64,000 nt of DNA from NCBI GenBank assembly GCA_027186245.1, contig CP114492.1, positions 5,468,501 to 5,532,500 on the forward strand, written 5' to 3'. This DNA is from Coriaria nepalensis (lineage: Eukaryota; Streptophyta; Magnoliopsida; Cucurbitales; Coriariaceae). Below are positions 34,400-47,700 of this stretch, in pieces; position 1 is the first letter of the stretch, and each line of letters opens with the position of its first letter. The notes beneath the pieces were generated by a model. That model saw only the letters and a program-made list of their open reading frames with translations. It was not told the DNA's origin and did not search any database. Made by a program: the position numbers and the translations under genes.

Positions 34400-37300
34400 T
34401 TAGGGGAGGGTAGCTCTCACTTCTTTCCTATCTGGTCCAAAAGCCTGCAAAATACAACAAACATAATAATTTAGAAAAAGAAAATCGATAAAAGATCCAC
34501 AACTTAGTGAAGCGATAAAGAATTAATCTGGCTACTGTACAATATAATATTATATAGAAGAGAGGTATTCTGAAAATCGAAAGGTTCGGTTATAGAGAAC
34601 TCATAGAATACACTCTTAAAGCCAAATCATAGTTCTACTACCTCAATCGATAATAATTGGACTTTGCTTAGTAGGAAAACTAGCTTTTCATGTCTTTCAA
34701 AAAGAAGATACATAACAGCAATGAAGAAATGGTACAGTAGAGTAATTGTAATTAGTATACAAACAAAGAGTATAATTTATACAATCGTACCCAAAATAAG
34801 TTGAATTTCACAATCTCAACATTATAATAGAAAGCATAGTAATAAAGAAAAATAAATTATTACCTCAACTCCATAGCCCTTTGCATACACATTTGTAAAA
34901 AGTTCAGAAGGATCTGGCACTGGACTTTCCTGGAAATATTAAGGAGAAAAAAAATAATGAAATACAAGTTTGGAACTTATTATCTAAGGACATTTTCTTC
35001 GAGTGCACATATAAAGTACGCAAACTACAAAAGCGCCTTCCTTGTTGAGTAAATATAACACTAATTTGATGATTAAATAAAGAGACATGCTTTTCACCTT
35101 TGCTTGAGCAATGGCCTCATCAACTTCTTTTCTCACTTCCTTCTCAATATCCTGATGATCGCAAAATATAATAATTTTATTTTCGAGCAGCATAACATCC
35201 AATATCTCTATTTTTTGGAATTGAAACAAATTTACCCAGCAGGAAAAAATTATACTGAGAGAAAAAGAAAAGCATATTCTAGATATAGTACTTTTAGCTC
35301 CTTTTCAGTGGATAGGTCATGAGACAGTATCAGCTTCCTCACTCGTTCAATGGGATCTCGTTCCTGATAATAACATGAAGAACCACTTAGAACAAAGTTG
35401 GAGAGCCCATATTTTTCTTTAAAATGAGTATCAAGTATGGCGAACCTGTCGCACGCCAGAGATCTCATCACGTGTTCGGTACGTACTTCCAGGATCAGAC
35501 ATAGAATGGCCATGATACCTATAGGTGTCCATTTCAAGTATCTATACAGACGAGAAGAAGAATAAAACGTTTTAATATTATGAATAAAATATTTTATACC
35601 CATAAACCAAGGCTAAAATGCAGTCTAGTTTATAGTGATTGCTACTATCATCATGAGCAAAAATCACCCATATTTGTATTTTGTAATGTTTACTTTTTCA
35701 AGTTCCCCCCATCCTGAGTATGTTTGTTGATGAATAATTGGCAATATAAAGGTCTAGCGATAGAATACGAGGAATAATCTACTTTTGGATTATTAACTCC
35801 CTAAACGACTTAATAGCTACGGCTATAATCACGAGTATGGAACAAAAAAAAAATTAAAAAAAAAAAATTACATAATCTTTATTTCCCAAAATTTTCCCAT
35901 TAGCGGAAAAAGAATGGATTGGATTAGTATAAATTCCAGCACAAGCCATTGATATATCAACACTCATTACAGCCAAAGCTATGAAGCTGCAGCCCTAGGG
36001 AACCTTAATATCCAGCAACTGTGGCTTAAACCCTCCCCCCTATAAAGTTTTGAACTCCTAGATATCACAGGATAATAGTTTCGTATATCAAATAAGGGAC
36101 CACGTTGTGACATCTAGGAGGAAGGAAAATTAATGCCAACAAATGGGGAGGACGCAGATCTTATTAAGCGAAATAAAATACTCTATTCCTTGTCCTAATA
36201 TTTACTGGTTGAAAAAATTCAGGTTCAGTAAATCATGTTGCCCTAGCTATAATTGTAAACAACTTCGTAAAAAGATGTTAAGAGGCATTAGTAAAAGTTA
36301 AGGCTGTGGGAATTCAATACAAAACGAAATTCTTATGAACGACAAAACAGATTTCTTCTTTCATGGGATCATGGGGGAGGAGGCGAGCAGAGTATTCATT
36401 AGAGGATAAATAAACTCACAAGGGGCCCATTCTTCAAAGCATGCTCCTTGGCGAATTTGCAAGCTTGTTTCACAGCAAGGACATCCATGCCATCTACCTA
36501 TTGTCAAAGAAAAAGGAAAAAAATGTTAGAACTCCTCATCCAAAACAATCAAATCTGAAACAGCGCACAAGTCCATAAGAAGCATAAAAGCCTATTCGAA
36601 AATTCCTCCATGCAGTTAAGCATGTCTACCTTCTCTAGTTCAACAGCAACTTCTCTACCTTTGGTCACCTAAACACTCTAGTATAAACATTACCAAAGCA
36701 TTTCAATATGGCTAGCTAAATTATGGGGGAATGAGAAGCCTCAAACATGAGTATCTACACGTCATATATTAATATTCAAGCGGTCTAAAATAGTATTCTG
36801 TTAGGATTTCCTATTTTAATAGGGTTTTTATTAGAAGTCTTTTAAAGATAGTTTCGTACATTATTTAGAAGTTCTTTGGTCGATTACCTAAACTTATTAG
36901 ATTTCCTTGATGTTTCTGAAAGTTCTCTATAATTGTAGCTTATGGCATATTTCAGATAGAATAAAGATATGAATAAATTTTGATTTCTAAGTTTTCTCAC
37001 TTCTTTTGAAAGTGTGATGCTTTCGAGAAAATGCAAGGCTTGCTCTTCTAGGTGATTCCTAAAGCATACATCAGACGCCTTGGTCATATGAGGGTAATAG
37101 TTAACTATTCTAATTCATAAACCCTAATTTTTCTTACGAGTCCTACGACGTCACAAATACCACTATTGGGTGAAAAGAGGCTGAAACACATCCATTACAA
37201 TTGAAAATGGTCAAGAGATGTATGCTGGGAAAAGGGGGATAAAAGCCAAAAAAAAAAAAAAAAAAAGCACGAGATCATTAATAAAAACCACAGGCGGCAA

Positions 37301-39033
37301 ACTAGCATCCTTGAAGAAATGTTCGCATTATACTTACCGTATGGTGGCACAATGTATGCTGGCTAAGTTATGCCATATGTAAGCACAAATCCATGATAGA
37401 TGAGAAGGAATTCCAAACAAATGATAAAACAAGCTCAAAGAAGATGCTAATGCAGAGTATAGACTATAGAGCCATTGAAATATAAAGTTCTTGCCATTAT
37501 TTGCATTCTAGTAATCAGAAAATGTGAAAAAACAATCGATAGATTAATCATGTGAACAGACAGAACTATACAGAAAACTATCAATATACAGTGCAAAAGT
37601 GATAAGTACTTCCAAAATTCTATCTGAGCATATTACGTTTCTCTTAGGTCTTAAATGATCAATGTTAAAGCAGAGGCTGAAACAAACAAAACTCATCCCC
37701 CACCAAAAACAAAACACAACCTGTAGGACTTTTCATGCCGAGATCCAAAAGTCTACAATAACAATAGCACCTGCGTCCTTATATCAACCTTGCCTAGTGG
37801 CAAACAATCAGTTTCCAATACAAACAATAGACAACACATTTCAGAAAAATATCAAATAAATGAGGAATTTAGAAGCTTGTTATTTAGAGAAAAATAGATG
37901 GAGCGAATGAGAAGAGCTTGCTCAAATTGCAACAAGCAAATCTGCTCTAAGAGAAGATTTTCATCAATGCAACACTTATTCGTATCTTTCAGTTGCTTCT
38001 CAAATAATTAGCAGCTGTCAAGATCTTACAGAGACAAATCAGAGAAAGACCCAGAAATTTCAAAACACAGTAATGAAGTAATCAATCATCGGGGATACAC
38101 AAGAGAGAATTCAGTAAACCCACCTTCAGTCCAGGCACATAATCACCACGCTTATAATAAGCTGGACTCTTTGCCGCTCTCCACTCGGCAGTCCCCATAC
38201 CATCTGCCAAAGATCACAACCAACACAACTATAAATCACACAATATATAAGATCTATAACATAAAAGCATTTTCAAAATCGAACTTGAAATTTCCATTAA
38301 AATTCCTCCGTCTCTTACAGTGATTGTTCTCGCAGACCAATATCGCAGGCAGATCCCAGAGCGCGGAGATATTAAGCGCCTCGAACAACTGGCCCTGATT
38401 CGCCGCACCATCACCATAAAGAGCGAAGCTCACAGCCTCATCCTTTGAATACTTCTGCGCGAAGGCTAAGCCACAACCTAACGGAACCTGAGCCCCAACG
38501 ATCCCATGTCCGCCATAGAATCCCGAATCCTTCTTATAGAAATGCATCGAACCACCTTTCCCTCTCGAGCATCCATCCTTTCGTCCCATAAGCTCAGCGA
38601 AAACCTCCAGGAGGGTCCCACCACGACCTAAAAAGATACAGTGGTCACGATAAGCTGTAATAATCGCATCTTTCTTGGTAATCGCAGCCTCCATGCCAAC
38701 CGCAACAGCCTCTTGGCCATCGTACAGATGGCAAAACCCTCGGATCAGCTTAGCCTTGTAGAGAGAGTCTGCAGCGATCTCCATTCGTCGCATCAAAGCC
38801 ATATCGCGGAAGAAAGTGAGGAGCTCCTTGGGAGATGTCTCGACGGAGCGCGACGGCGTGTCGCAATTGTGAGCGGTGAACGGGACGGAGGTCTCGATCG
38901 TGAGCGTGATGGTATCATCGGAAGCCGATGAGATCGAACGGTGGATAGATTGATTGTAGGAAGATAGAGCGGCGGTTAGTGGTTTGAAGAGACTCGATCG
39001 AGACGACGAGGAGGCTGCGTGGTAGAGAGCCAT
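34400..39033 (-). CDS. pyruvate dehydrogenase E1 component subunit alpha, mitochondrial
   Basis: Eight coding exons: 39033-38319, 38203-38124, 36497-36420, 35541-35446, 35363-35292, 35151-35098, 34929-34864, 34444-34400. All introns are GT-AG, phases close, and the product is 401 aa, close to known plant mitochondrial E1-alpha. With E1-beta it decarboxylates pyruvate on thiamine diphosphate and passes acetyl groups to E2 in the matrix. The first about 35 residues are rich in Ser, Arg and Ala, fitting a mitochondrial transit peptide. The thiamine diphosphate motif is GDGAANQGQ at 207-215, ending in ENN at 235-237. The loop [16 protein letters not shown] (298-313) holds the Ser of regulatory site 1 (S304). 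The large first exon covers the protein to CENNH. No break is seen. The plastid form is less likely given the sequence pattern. Confidence 0.95.
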
Positions 39034-39264
39034 CTCGGCCGGTCAGTTTGGAGTTTGGAGAAATGAAAATTCTCACTAGTCGGAAAAGTGAAAGAGCAAA
39101 TAATAAAGGTAACACAGAATATAAATAAATTAGAGAACAAATAAAATAAAATATAGAACCGAAGTTGTACCCCTGTACTTTGTCACAAAACGGAAAACTA
39201 AAAAAGGAAAAGGAAACAAGTCAAAACCGTTTTCTAGTTGATGAAATTTCTAATATCTTCTAGA

Positions 39265-39348
<84 letters not shown>

Positions 39349-40540
39349 ATCGGAAAATCAATATTATATGTGCGACAACTTCGTAACATCTTTATCCAAT
39401 TTCTTTATTGCTTTTCGACTTGTGAAAGGGTGCTATTACACGACAACTCTTTGCTTTTTTAATATGTTTTGGTATCAAAAACCAAAAGATGAAAGGGAGA
39501 GTCCCAAAAAAAAGGACCGATACCATCACTCTTTCAATCCTATCACTCTTTCAATCCGATTCGTGGATGATTTGTTGCTGCCGTAGAAGAGGAATGGAGT
39601 TGGACCTTTTTTTTTGGGCAGATACGGAAGTGAAGTTGGATCTTTAATGTAGAGTAGTCCCTTTTTTCTTTTTTCTTCCTCCTTAAGTTGCTTTGTGTGC
39701 ACGAAAATTCCTTTCGCTATGACGTTATTTATTCCCTCATTTCATTTATTCTTTTCTATATATATGAGTAAATTTGGATTAATCTCTTAAATTAATAATT
39801 TTCATTTAAATTATTATATTTTATAAAGACCCTCTTTATACTAAAAAAAAATCAAACTTTCTCTTCTTATATATCTTTTATACTTTTTTTTAACCCAAGT
39901 TATTTATTTTTTATATTTTTGACCCTAAAAGTTTACTATCACTCTTAAACACATTTTACTTTTTCATCTATCCATCCTCTCGTCATTGCTGTATCTTACT
40001 TTTAATTGTCCTATCATGAATTATTTTCCTATCGTGAAGGGTTACAATAACGGTGGAGGAGATTATTTTAGGAATGAATAAATGACATATAATTAAAATA
40101 ATATACAAATAAAAATTAAAATTATTTTTAGCAATGGCAATCAAAAGTGATGGTAATGAAGGGGTTAGTGAGGTGATGGTGAAGGGGTGGATTGATGAAA
40201 ATATGATTAAAAATAATCGAGTAGTTTACTCTTACTCTTGCCTTATCTATTTGATTTGTTGATGGTTTTATGTGATTGCTAATGGTTGCATTTCCTTATT
40301 AGCTGCGACTTTGAGTTAGGGTTTTGGTTCTTGATTTGGGGATTTTCCCAACATAAGCCTTATATAATCATGTATAGGCTTTGGATTGTATCTATACAAA
40401 TACTATTATCACTATTGCATATGGGTCCGCCCTATTTTCTATAGCTGTAAGTTTTGTGCACGTATAGTAAATTGGGGAATTAGCGTTGTAAATCATTATA
40501 TTTTCAATCTCGAAAAAAAGTGTAGAGTGCGAACGTGCCA
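39034..40540. other. upstream region of the PDH gene and intergenic DNA
   Basis: The promoter of the minus-strand PDH gene should lie here. No convincing TATA box was fixed by eye. An ATT microsatellite interrupts it at 39,265. The rest is AT-rich with no supported coding frame. Confidence 0.45.
39265..39348. repeat. (ATT)n microsatellite, about 28 units
   Basis: An uninterrupted TAT/ATT triplet run of about 84 bp lies some 230 bp upstream of the PDH start codon. Read as protein it gives a run of Tyr that is not a gene. Confidence 0.95.
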
Positions 40541-40544
40541 GAAG

Positions 40545-42200
40545 TAATGATAGTTCGAAGATGAAAGATTGGTAATTTCAATTGCAATATAGTAAATTAC
40601 TGACAAATTAAAGACGATAAGATAAAGTACAATAAAATTTAGTGCGAATAAATTAAAGGAAATATAAGTAGAAAGTCCATTAAATTAAAGATAATATAAA
40701 ATAACTTATTGTAAATTAAGTGACAAGATAAAGTAAAAATACTTCATCAAAATAAAGACATGAATTTAAAATGTAATTGATATCTGACTTAGAATTACAA
40801 GGCGAAAGAAACATGATAGAATGCCAATGGGTTATACTAGTCTTGGATACTAAGCTTACGGAACGATGACTAAAATAGAATATTGCAATTTTGTGATGAG
40901 TTGAGAGTTTGAGCATTAAGAATGTTGGATGAATCAGAGAAGTAGGAGGCCTACGGAGTGAGAAGATAATCCATGACATGATTGCTTTCAAGGCTTTGGG
41001 CCGAGAGAGATGAACCGGTGTTTGGTTGATTAGTAATGATTGTGTTATGCTTTTCACTTTAGTAGAGGTATCTATTTATAGGCATCGAAGATTTTGGCAG
41101 CAAGCTTCTTTGCATGGTCGGCAATACTTCACAATTGCTTGAAAATCCTTCTCAAAATTGGATTTAGCCGTTTAGCTATTAAGAAGTTACTATTTTGATG
41201 GAATACCCATATAACAAGTTAAACAAGCTCTGCCCTTTGCAAATTGACCCTTGGATTTGTTTAAAAACCTGTTGAATCAGTAAATCTTCACTTCTTCTTT
41301 ACGGAGGAACCCTTCCAATTTGATGAAATACCATTAGATTTGGTAAAAACTCCTTATATTATTGGAAGACTCTTGAGTTAAGCAAAATATCTTCCTATTT
41401 TGCTGGTCATTCTATCAAAAGTGATCACATAGTCAATTAGGCCATGGGGCAACATGACCAGTCATCCATCCCTTGGCTAACCGGTCATTGATGGTCAGCC
41501 AAGTGAGCGACTAGTCTAGGGGGACTTGCTGAAATTTTGGCATAATTTGGCATATTTTGTATTTTTCTTGGCTGATTTCATTAATTCATGTTAGGCTTTT
41601 TTTCATAATATGTTTAATGACAAAATGTTAATTTTGACATCAACAAATGCCTCCCCCCTCCCCCAAATTATTCCTCTTGTTTGAAACCCAATATATGTGA
41701 GGGAAAGGTTTCCGATCGATTTCCTAAGAATACATTTTTTTGTACATGATTAAGGCGGCTGCCGAACGGCGGTACTATGGATATCACGTATAATATTATA
41801 CAGTTGATCTCGGTCGACCATCGACTGCACATGAATGACTTATCTTATTGGATGAGGGACCATCATAGGTGGGTATAATAGAGCATCTATCTACAGTTCG
41901 CTGCCCCTTAGATTAATTACTGGCAGCATGCCGAAAGTGGCTTGTTGTTTGTCGTGCCTCGACATGTATTAGATGAATGTGACAGATGTGGGTTGGCCGC
42001 TCCTTTCATCTCTTGATTTTTTTGTGATAGCTTGGGGGCGGCCTATTAGTCGGTTGAAGCTTATTTATGCCTTGCTAAGTTAATTCAATGACCATTGGTG
42101 GGTTGGCGGCTTGTACTCGCAATATAATAGGCAACCTACGGGCCACTAGCTAATTTCCGGTTGTGTTGTTGTTATCATGAATATTGTTGTAATGTATCTT
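40545..42200 (-). mobile_element. minus-strand gypsy-type LTR fragment with purine tract
   Basis: Read on the minus strand, a strong purine tract (GGGGGAGGGGGGAGGCATT, 41,664-41,646) is followed by TGTTGATGTCAAAATTAACA. This LTR start matches that of the gag-only element at 12,919. The LTR runs to lower coordinates, ending near 40,545. Shared themes include GGCCAA/TGGCCA and the phrases on tracts near 41,430-41,520. The part beyond the purine tract (41,665-42,200) should be internal element sequence, but no coding motif was recognised in it. Limits are approximate. The frame at 41057-40716 has no known domain. Confidence 0.5.
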
Positions 42201-42499
42201 GCTAATGATACACAACTTAATTTAGTCATTCTCTGTAAATTTGCTAGTAAGATTTTGTTCCTCTAGAATATGAAGATATGGAATGTGGGTTTAATATGAA
42301 GATTTTGTTCTTGAAGGGCCAATTGATTTGGGTTTATTTTATAGAGACCACAACTAATTGGTTATGTAGAGTATTTATCTTATCCACATAAAACTTGATC
42401 TCCACTAAGCTACTTATTTACTACTGGTGGAACAACCATACTGTGGCTCTATGAAACGAATTATACCTGCTATATCCTCAAGACATGCATAATTTCTAG

Positions 42500-43290
42500 T
42501 AATTCATGAGAGCAAGTCAAAAATATATTTGGTTAAGATTGATTTCTCAACATATGGGAGGGACATGTAGTCTATCTTTCAAGAACGAAGATGCAACAAC
42601 ATTATATGGGAATATATTAAAGAAGACAAGACGACACTTATTTCACAAAAGTTCTTTTTCACTTACAATTTTCAAAAAAATAGTGATATTGAAGTTCAAT
42701 AGATTTGTTCTAAGTGATAATTAGGCCAACTTTTTTACCCAATGTAGCATTTGAAAAATTAGTACATAAAATTTGTATGCATAATTTAAAGATCTCGAAA
42801 GATGTTTCTATGGGGGGGGGGGGGGGAGCAATTAATACGTGTTATACTTTTTTTTCCTTTACCATGGATTTTTCCCATTAAGTTTTCCTAGTAAAGGTTT
42901 TAACGAGGCAATTTTCTTGTATTATGAACATCTATTAAGGGAAGTAAATAAGCGCGGCACTCTTTTTTCCTTAACTAAGATTTTATCCCACTGAGCTTTC
43001 CTAATAAGGTTTTTAATAAGACAACTTTCTCAAAATAGACATCCAAAAGGGAGCGTTATAAATAGTATGAGTGAATATCCATTTGGATACTTAATGATTA
43101 ATACCATCACTTATAAGTTACTCAATTCTATAGCATCTAGCAAATTAATTCTATAAGCTACTTGTATTAATTAGGTGTCTTTATTCTTTTTGTAACTTAT
43201 GGTAGTGGATGACCTATAAATAAAGGCTTTTTTCCTTTAACACAAAAAAAAAAAGAAAAGAAAAAGAAATTCTACTCTCTACTTTTTTCC
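42500..43290 (+). mobile_element. 3' end of a decayed copia element (RNase H end plus LTR)
   Basis: Frame 42506-42724 and its continuation resemble the copia RNase H terminus, with EDATTLYGN where the EDN(A)AC motif is expected, RRHLFHKSSF, then SDN followed by ANFFT and FKDLERCF. After it comes a run of 15 G (42,812-42,826). Two copies then follow of the phrase typical of copia 3' regions: CCATGGATTTTTCCCATTAAGTTTTCC at 42,861 (split here over 20-base pieces) and its relative at about 42,978. A purine tract AAAAGGGAG near 43,047 precedes a putative LTR starting CGTTATAAATAG, with a CTATAAATAAAGG box near 43,211. The 5' half of the element is missing. Confidence 0.55.
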
Positions 43291-44786
43291 TTGTTCTTCC
43301 CTTTACAAGATGTAGATTTAGTTAAGGACTATTTAGAAATAAAAAATATTTTTCTAAATTTATCGACTAAATAGTTATATTGAATCGGATTAATAGTTTA
43401 AGATCAATTCACTAAAAAAGTTTATTTCATTATAATTTAAGTTTAGAATTTGAATATTTATTACATTTATTAAAATTTTAAATGTTCATTATAATTTATT
43501 TGATTTTTAGATATTTATTATAATTATAAAACATTTCGATGATTCACTATTTTTGAAAATTTTTGAAAATTTATCCTAATTTCCCTTTCAATAATTTAAA
43601 TAACCAAACAAAATTCAGTTAAACAATATTTTTCCACACCTATTTTGTAATTTTTACCAAAAAATTCTATTCTAAAAACAATACCAAAGGAAACAATTGC
43701 AAAACACACTACTTTTGCTTCTAGTATTTTGATATTTGAATTTTTTGGTTGGGGGGGAAAGAGGTTAAACATGGAAAAAAGAATTTCATGGTAATGAACT
43801 ATTGAAGTTAACTAATATCTGTCTAACCAAACTGAATTTAAAACCTCTTAAGTGACATGTCAAACTACAAGCGAAATGAATCGTTATCAGAGATTCGGAC
43901 CTACATAAACGAACTTTTATCAAGGCGGAAGAAAGCTCATGTCATTCCAATAGACAGTAGATTTACAACTTATAAGGAGAGTAGACTGTATGCAAGTATA
44001 AAAAAACAACAGAACAGGTTACAGTAGACTGTTTGCTAAGTGGAAAAATTTTTTTGTATTGAAATGAACATTTTTAAAGTTTAAGTTGCACATTACCTTT
44101 TATTTACAAGGAATGTATTATGTCGCTCCAAAGCGCCTGCCACCATCTAGGCCGTATAGCGACAGATTCCGAGCTCTACTCCTCGGTTAGTGGGGAAACT
44201 CAAGTATTAGAAATACAGCAAAGTGATACATCCATGAAAGATGTTTCTTTCTCACGGCACCAAATGTATCCCTTTTCCAAAGCATCCATGTTGTTTTGTT
44301 CAATTGTGCAGAACAAGGATATCCACAGAAACGCATGTGAGAGACATTGTTCTTCCTACACAATAAAAAATAAGGAAGTCACAAAAAGCTAAATAGGAAC
44401 AAAAATTGTTCGATCAACCATGTTTGATCTATACTGATCAAGCATTTAAGGGCAGCATAGGTAGTAATGAAAGTAAGGGATATCTTTCCTACTTTGACTT
44501 CACAATTTAAATTTAAAAATAGTGATTTACGGTCAATCGGGTTCATGTTTGAAACTGAAGTTTGTGCAGACTGTAATCTTTGCAATAGATTATCCATTTG
44601 GATTAACAATTAGAATAAATTGGAGTTTTGTGGACCAAACTGGAGTTTCAAAAGCTAAAATTCAATATGGGCCTCAACTTCCAAGTACTAATGCATGGAA
44701 ACCCAGAAAATAAAGGGAACATGACGTCAATGAAGAAGACGAGTTAACAACTGATGAATTCGTTCATACCATATTTACTTCCCAGG
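43291..44786. other. intergenic, downstream of the SIN3 gene
   Basis: AT-rich. No coding frame is supported; the frames at 44120-44392 and 44522-44713 have no recognised domain. The 3' untranslated region of the minus-strand SIN3-like gene should occupy part of 44,100-44,786. Confidence 0.45.
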
Positions 44787-47700
44787 TCAAGGGATTGCTA
44801 TATGCTTTGCCAAAAATCTGTGGAACTGCATTGCCTTACAAGGACAACCGTTTGGCGGCCTTGCCCGGCTTCGTAACATGCGAAGTTTGCATACACTTCT
44901 CCTTCTGCTTTCTACATGAAACACAGAGTCTTCTGTATCTAAAACATATGAGACCTATCATGCAGGAAAAGGAAAAAAATAAAATAAAATAAGAACTCTG
45001 TTTCGAATATACAAAATTATGAACCAATTATATGTTTCATGATAGGCAGATTTATAATTGGAACTACAGCACAATGTGAACAAGCATCAGGGAAGATAAA
45101 AGAACCATCACAAATTGAATAAGGCCAATAGAATTAGATTTTGGAAATAATACCTTTGATGAATTGCAAGCTATCTTACACTCCAAACCATTAAGAATCG
45201 TAAATCCTTCCATGTAACGGCATGCAGCAGAAAGTTCATCATTACTGTCGTATTTGCGCTTATTTCTGTAAAAAATAGCTCAGTATTTAAAACTAGCTTA
45301 CAAAAAAGTAAGAGCATAAATAAGTGCGTAAAAACTATTAAGTACTTTTTCAAGAAGATCCCAGACTTGTCTTTTTTGTTAGAAGTAGAAAGATAGTCAT
45401 TCTGGAGATAAGCTAAAAATGTAGGGTCCATGGAAACAGCATTCACTTCAGGTTTATCGTGCCCATAGTCCATAAGCTGAATAGAAACACGAGTTGGTGC
45501 AGAAGACTGCCACAAAAAAGTATTGAGAAATGATTGTAAAGGACAACTAGGATTTTTTTAATTTCAAAATTTAAGCTCATTCAAGAAAATTAACAAAGCA
45601 AAAAGCCACATACACATTCAATACGATATACATTATCATCGTGCAGAAGAACACGGGCATTCTCGTAATAAACAGTATCAACAAATCTTCTCTGTTTTCT
45701 TGACTTCTCATATGCATTTAGTTGAAGAAGCTTGTTATCCATTTCATCAGTGGCAACTGTTCGCAGCTGTGAATAGAACAAAATGATCCTTCTGATCAAA
45801 TAAAATAAAGTGAGATCATAGAAAATTCTTACTAGAAAATTCTTACCAGTTTAACAAGTTTGAAAATTAGCTTGTCTAATGTGAATAAAATGTATGACTG
45901 TGTTCCAATTATAGCTCGGCAATCATCCTCAAATTTTGAATTATCAGCTGAACCATCTAGTAAACTGTAAAGCGCATTCATAAACCTGTTCCATGAAAAA
46001 GATATAAAAAAGGATACATATCAATGAGCACAAGGCCAATATAAATTTACTAGTGCCCTTTTCTATTTCATATTATTTACTGAAGATACAAACTATAAAG
46101 AGGAACAACCTGGAAGAATAGAGATCAGTACGTGTTGCGGATTGTATTCTCTCGTACAATATCTATCAAATCAATAAAATGGGACATGAGGCTCATATAC
46201 AGTCCAAGGCCAGTCTAATAATATAATTCAAGAATCTTTTACAGCAGATGATGAACTTACTTGATGAAGCCTAAAAAGGACATAGAAAGAGTCGTTTCCA
46301 TAGAAGACCCGAGAACCCTTCTCTTTGTTGTGCAATGCTCGTGGGACATATTTAGTAAGAGGCTTCACATTAACAAGTAAACGCTCGGAAAGAGGCATAG
46401 ATGTTGCATCTCCTTCAACTTCATTGGCATCAGCCATCCTGCCATCCTCTCCCTCACTTTCAGCCTTATTATTATGCTCATCATGGTCCCTATCTTCAGC
46501 ACGATCTTCATGAGAACATTCCTCACCATCACCAGACTCACTTGCAGAAGGATCAACATTCTCAGAAGCATTATCACTGTCCTCAGATGACCTCTGAAGA
46601 CTTTCCTCTCCATCATCAGCATCAGCATCATTGACTCCTTTTCCTGCCTCTCCACAGCATACTTTTTCTTGCCCTCCATGTGAATTGAGATACTGCCTTA
46701 CCACAGCAGTATTTTCTTTATGTGAAGTCTCTGAACCAACTTCTCCAAAATTTGCAGAATTCCCCTCGTCACAATCTCCATTTGGAGATAACTCCCCCTC
46801 TTCTCTTTCTATCTTTGCATGTCGAAAAGATTCTTCACTACACTTTTGCACTTTTGCTCCTTCAGCAACTAACCCACTTGAGGATATTCCTGGTCTTGAA
46901 TCACAACCCTAGGGTGGAAAGGAATTTAGTTGATTAGAATTCTGCCCATTAATCAATGGTTTATATAGAACCATTAGAAGAGAATGAGAAAAATAGTATG
47001 TAAATCCAAGATCTTTTACTTTGATAGATTATTAATACAGAGACACGGTGTGGATGCCAGGAAAGTCAATTAAAAAATGGATTACAATGGCTAATGTCTA
47101 ACCAATTTATTGGTAAAAACTTGTTTCATAATACCTATTTTTCAAACATACCTCTGAAGACGTCAACTCAATCCCTTTTACAACACCACCAGGTTTGGAA
47201 GTAGTACTCAATCCTTGCAAAATTAACCAAAAAGGTCTGTCAGAACGCCAATTCTACATAAGAAAATCTTAAATACTACAGACTAACTGAAATGGAAAAG
47301 TACAAAGAACATTGGGTCAGAAGCACTCTGCAGACTGCAAACCTGAAACATTTTCTGTGTTAGTTCTCCCATTATTTTGCTGCACTGTAGCAGCAAGTAA
47401 TGTGCTTGAATTGGTAAACTGTTCTTTACAGTTGTCTTGTATGCAGAGTCCAGACAATACATCAGCGATAGATGCATCAATCAGAACTTTACCGTGATGA
47501 GATGTATTGCAGAAAGCATTACCCTTGGGGAAAATACCATCACCATCATGCAAACCATTTTCTTTAATTCCATATTCCCCTTTTACCGGCCAAGTCCTGC
47601 AAGAAATTGATTCAGCTGGTATACTTTCATCTTTGGTTCTGGATGTCTTTGGCTGCTTAGACCCATTTGCACCACTGCTAGGATTGTCATCACCGGCAAT

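Noticed and set aside
36884..37859. Small frames inside PDH intron 2
   Set aside because: No homology pattern; they lie in a 1.6-kb intron whose splice sites fit the gene model.
38641..38931. Plus-strand frame opposite PDH exon 1
   Set aside because: Shadow of a well-supported coding exon.
39238..39462. Open frame encoding a long run of Tyr
   Set aside because: Direct translation of the ATT microsatellite; no start context or domain.
46325..46937. Several plus-strand frames opposite the acidic SIN3 exon
   Set aside because: They are antisense shadows of the Glu/Asp/Ser-rich coding exon; composition explains their openness.
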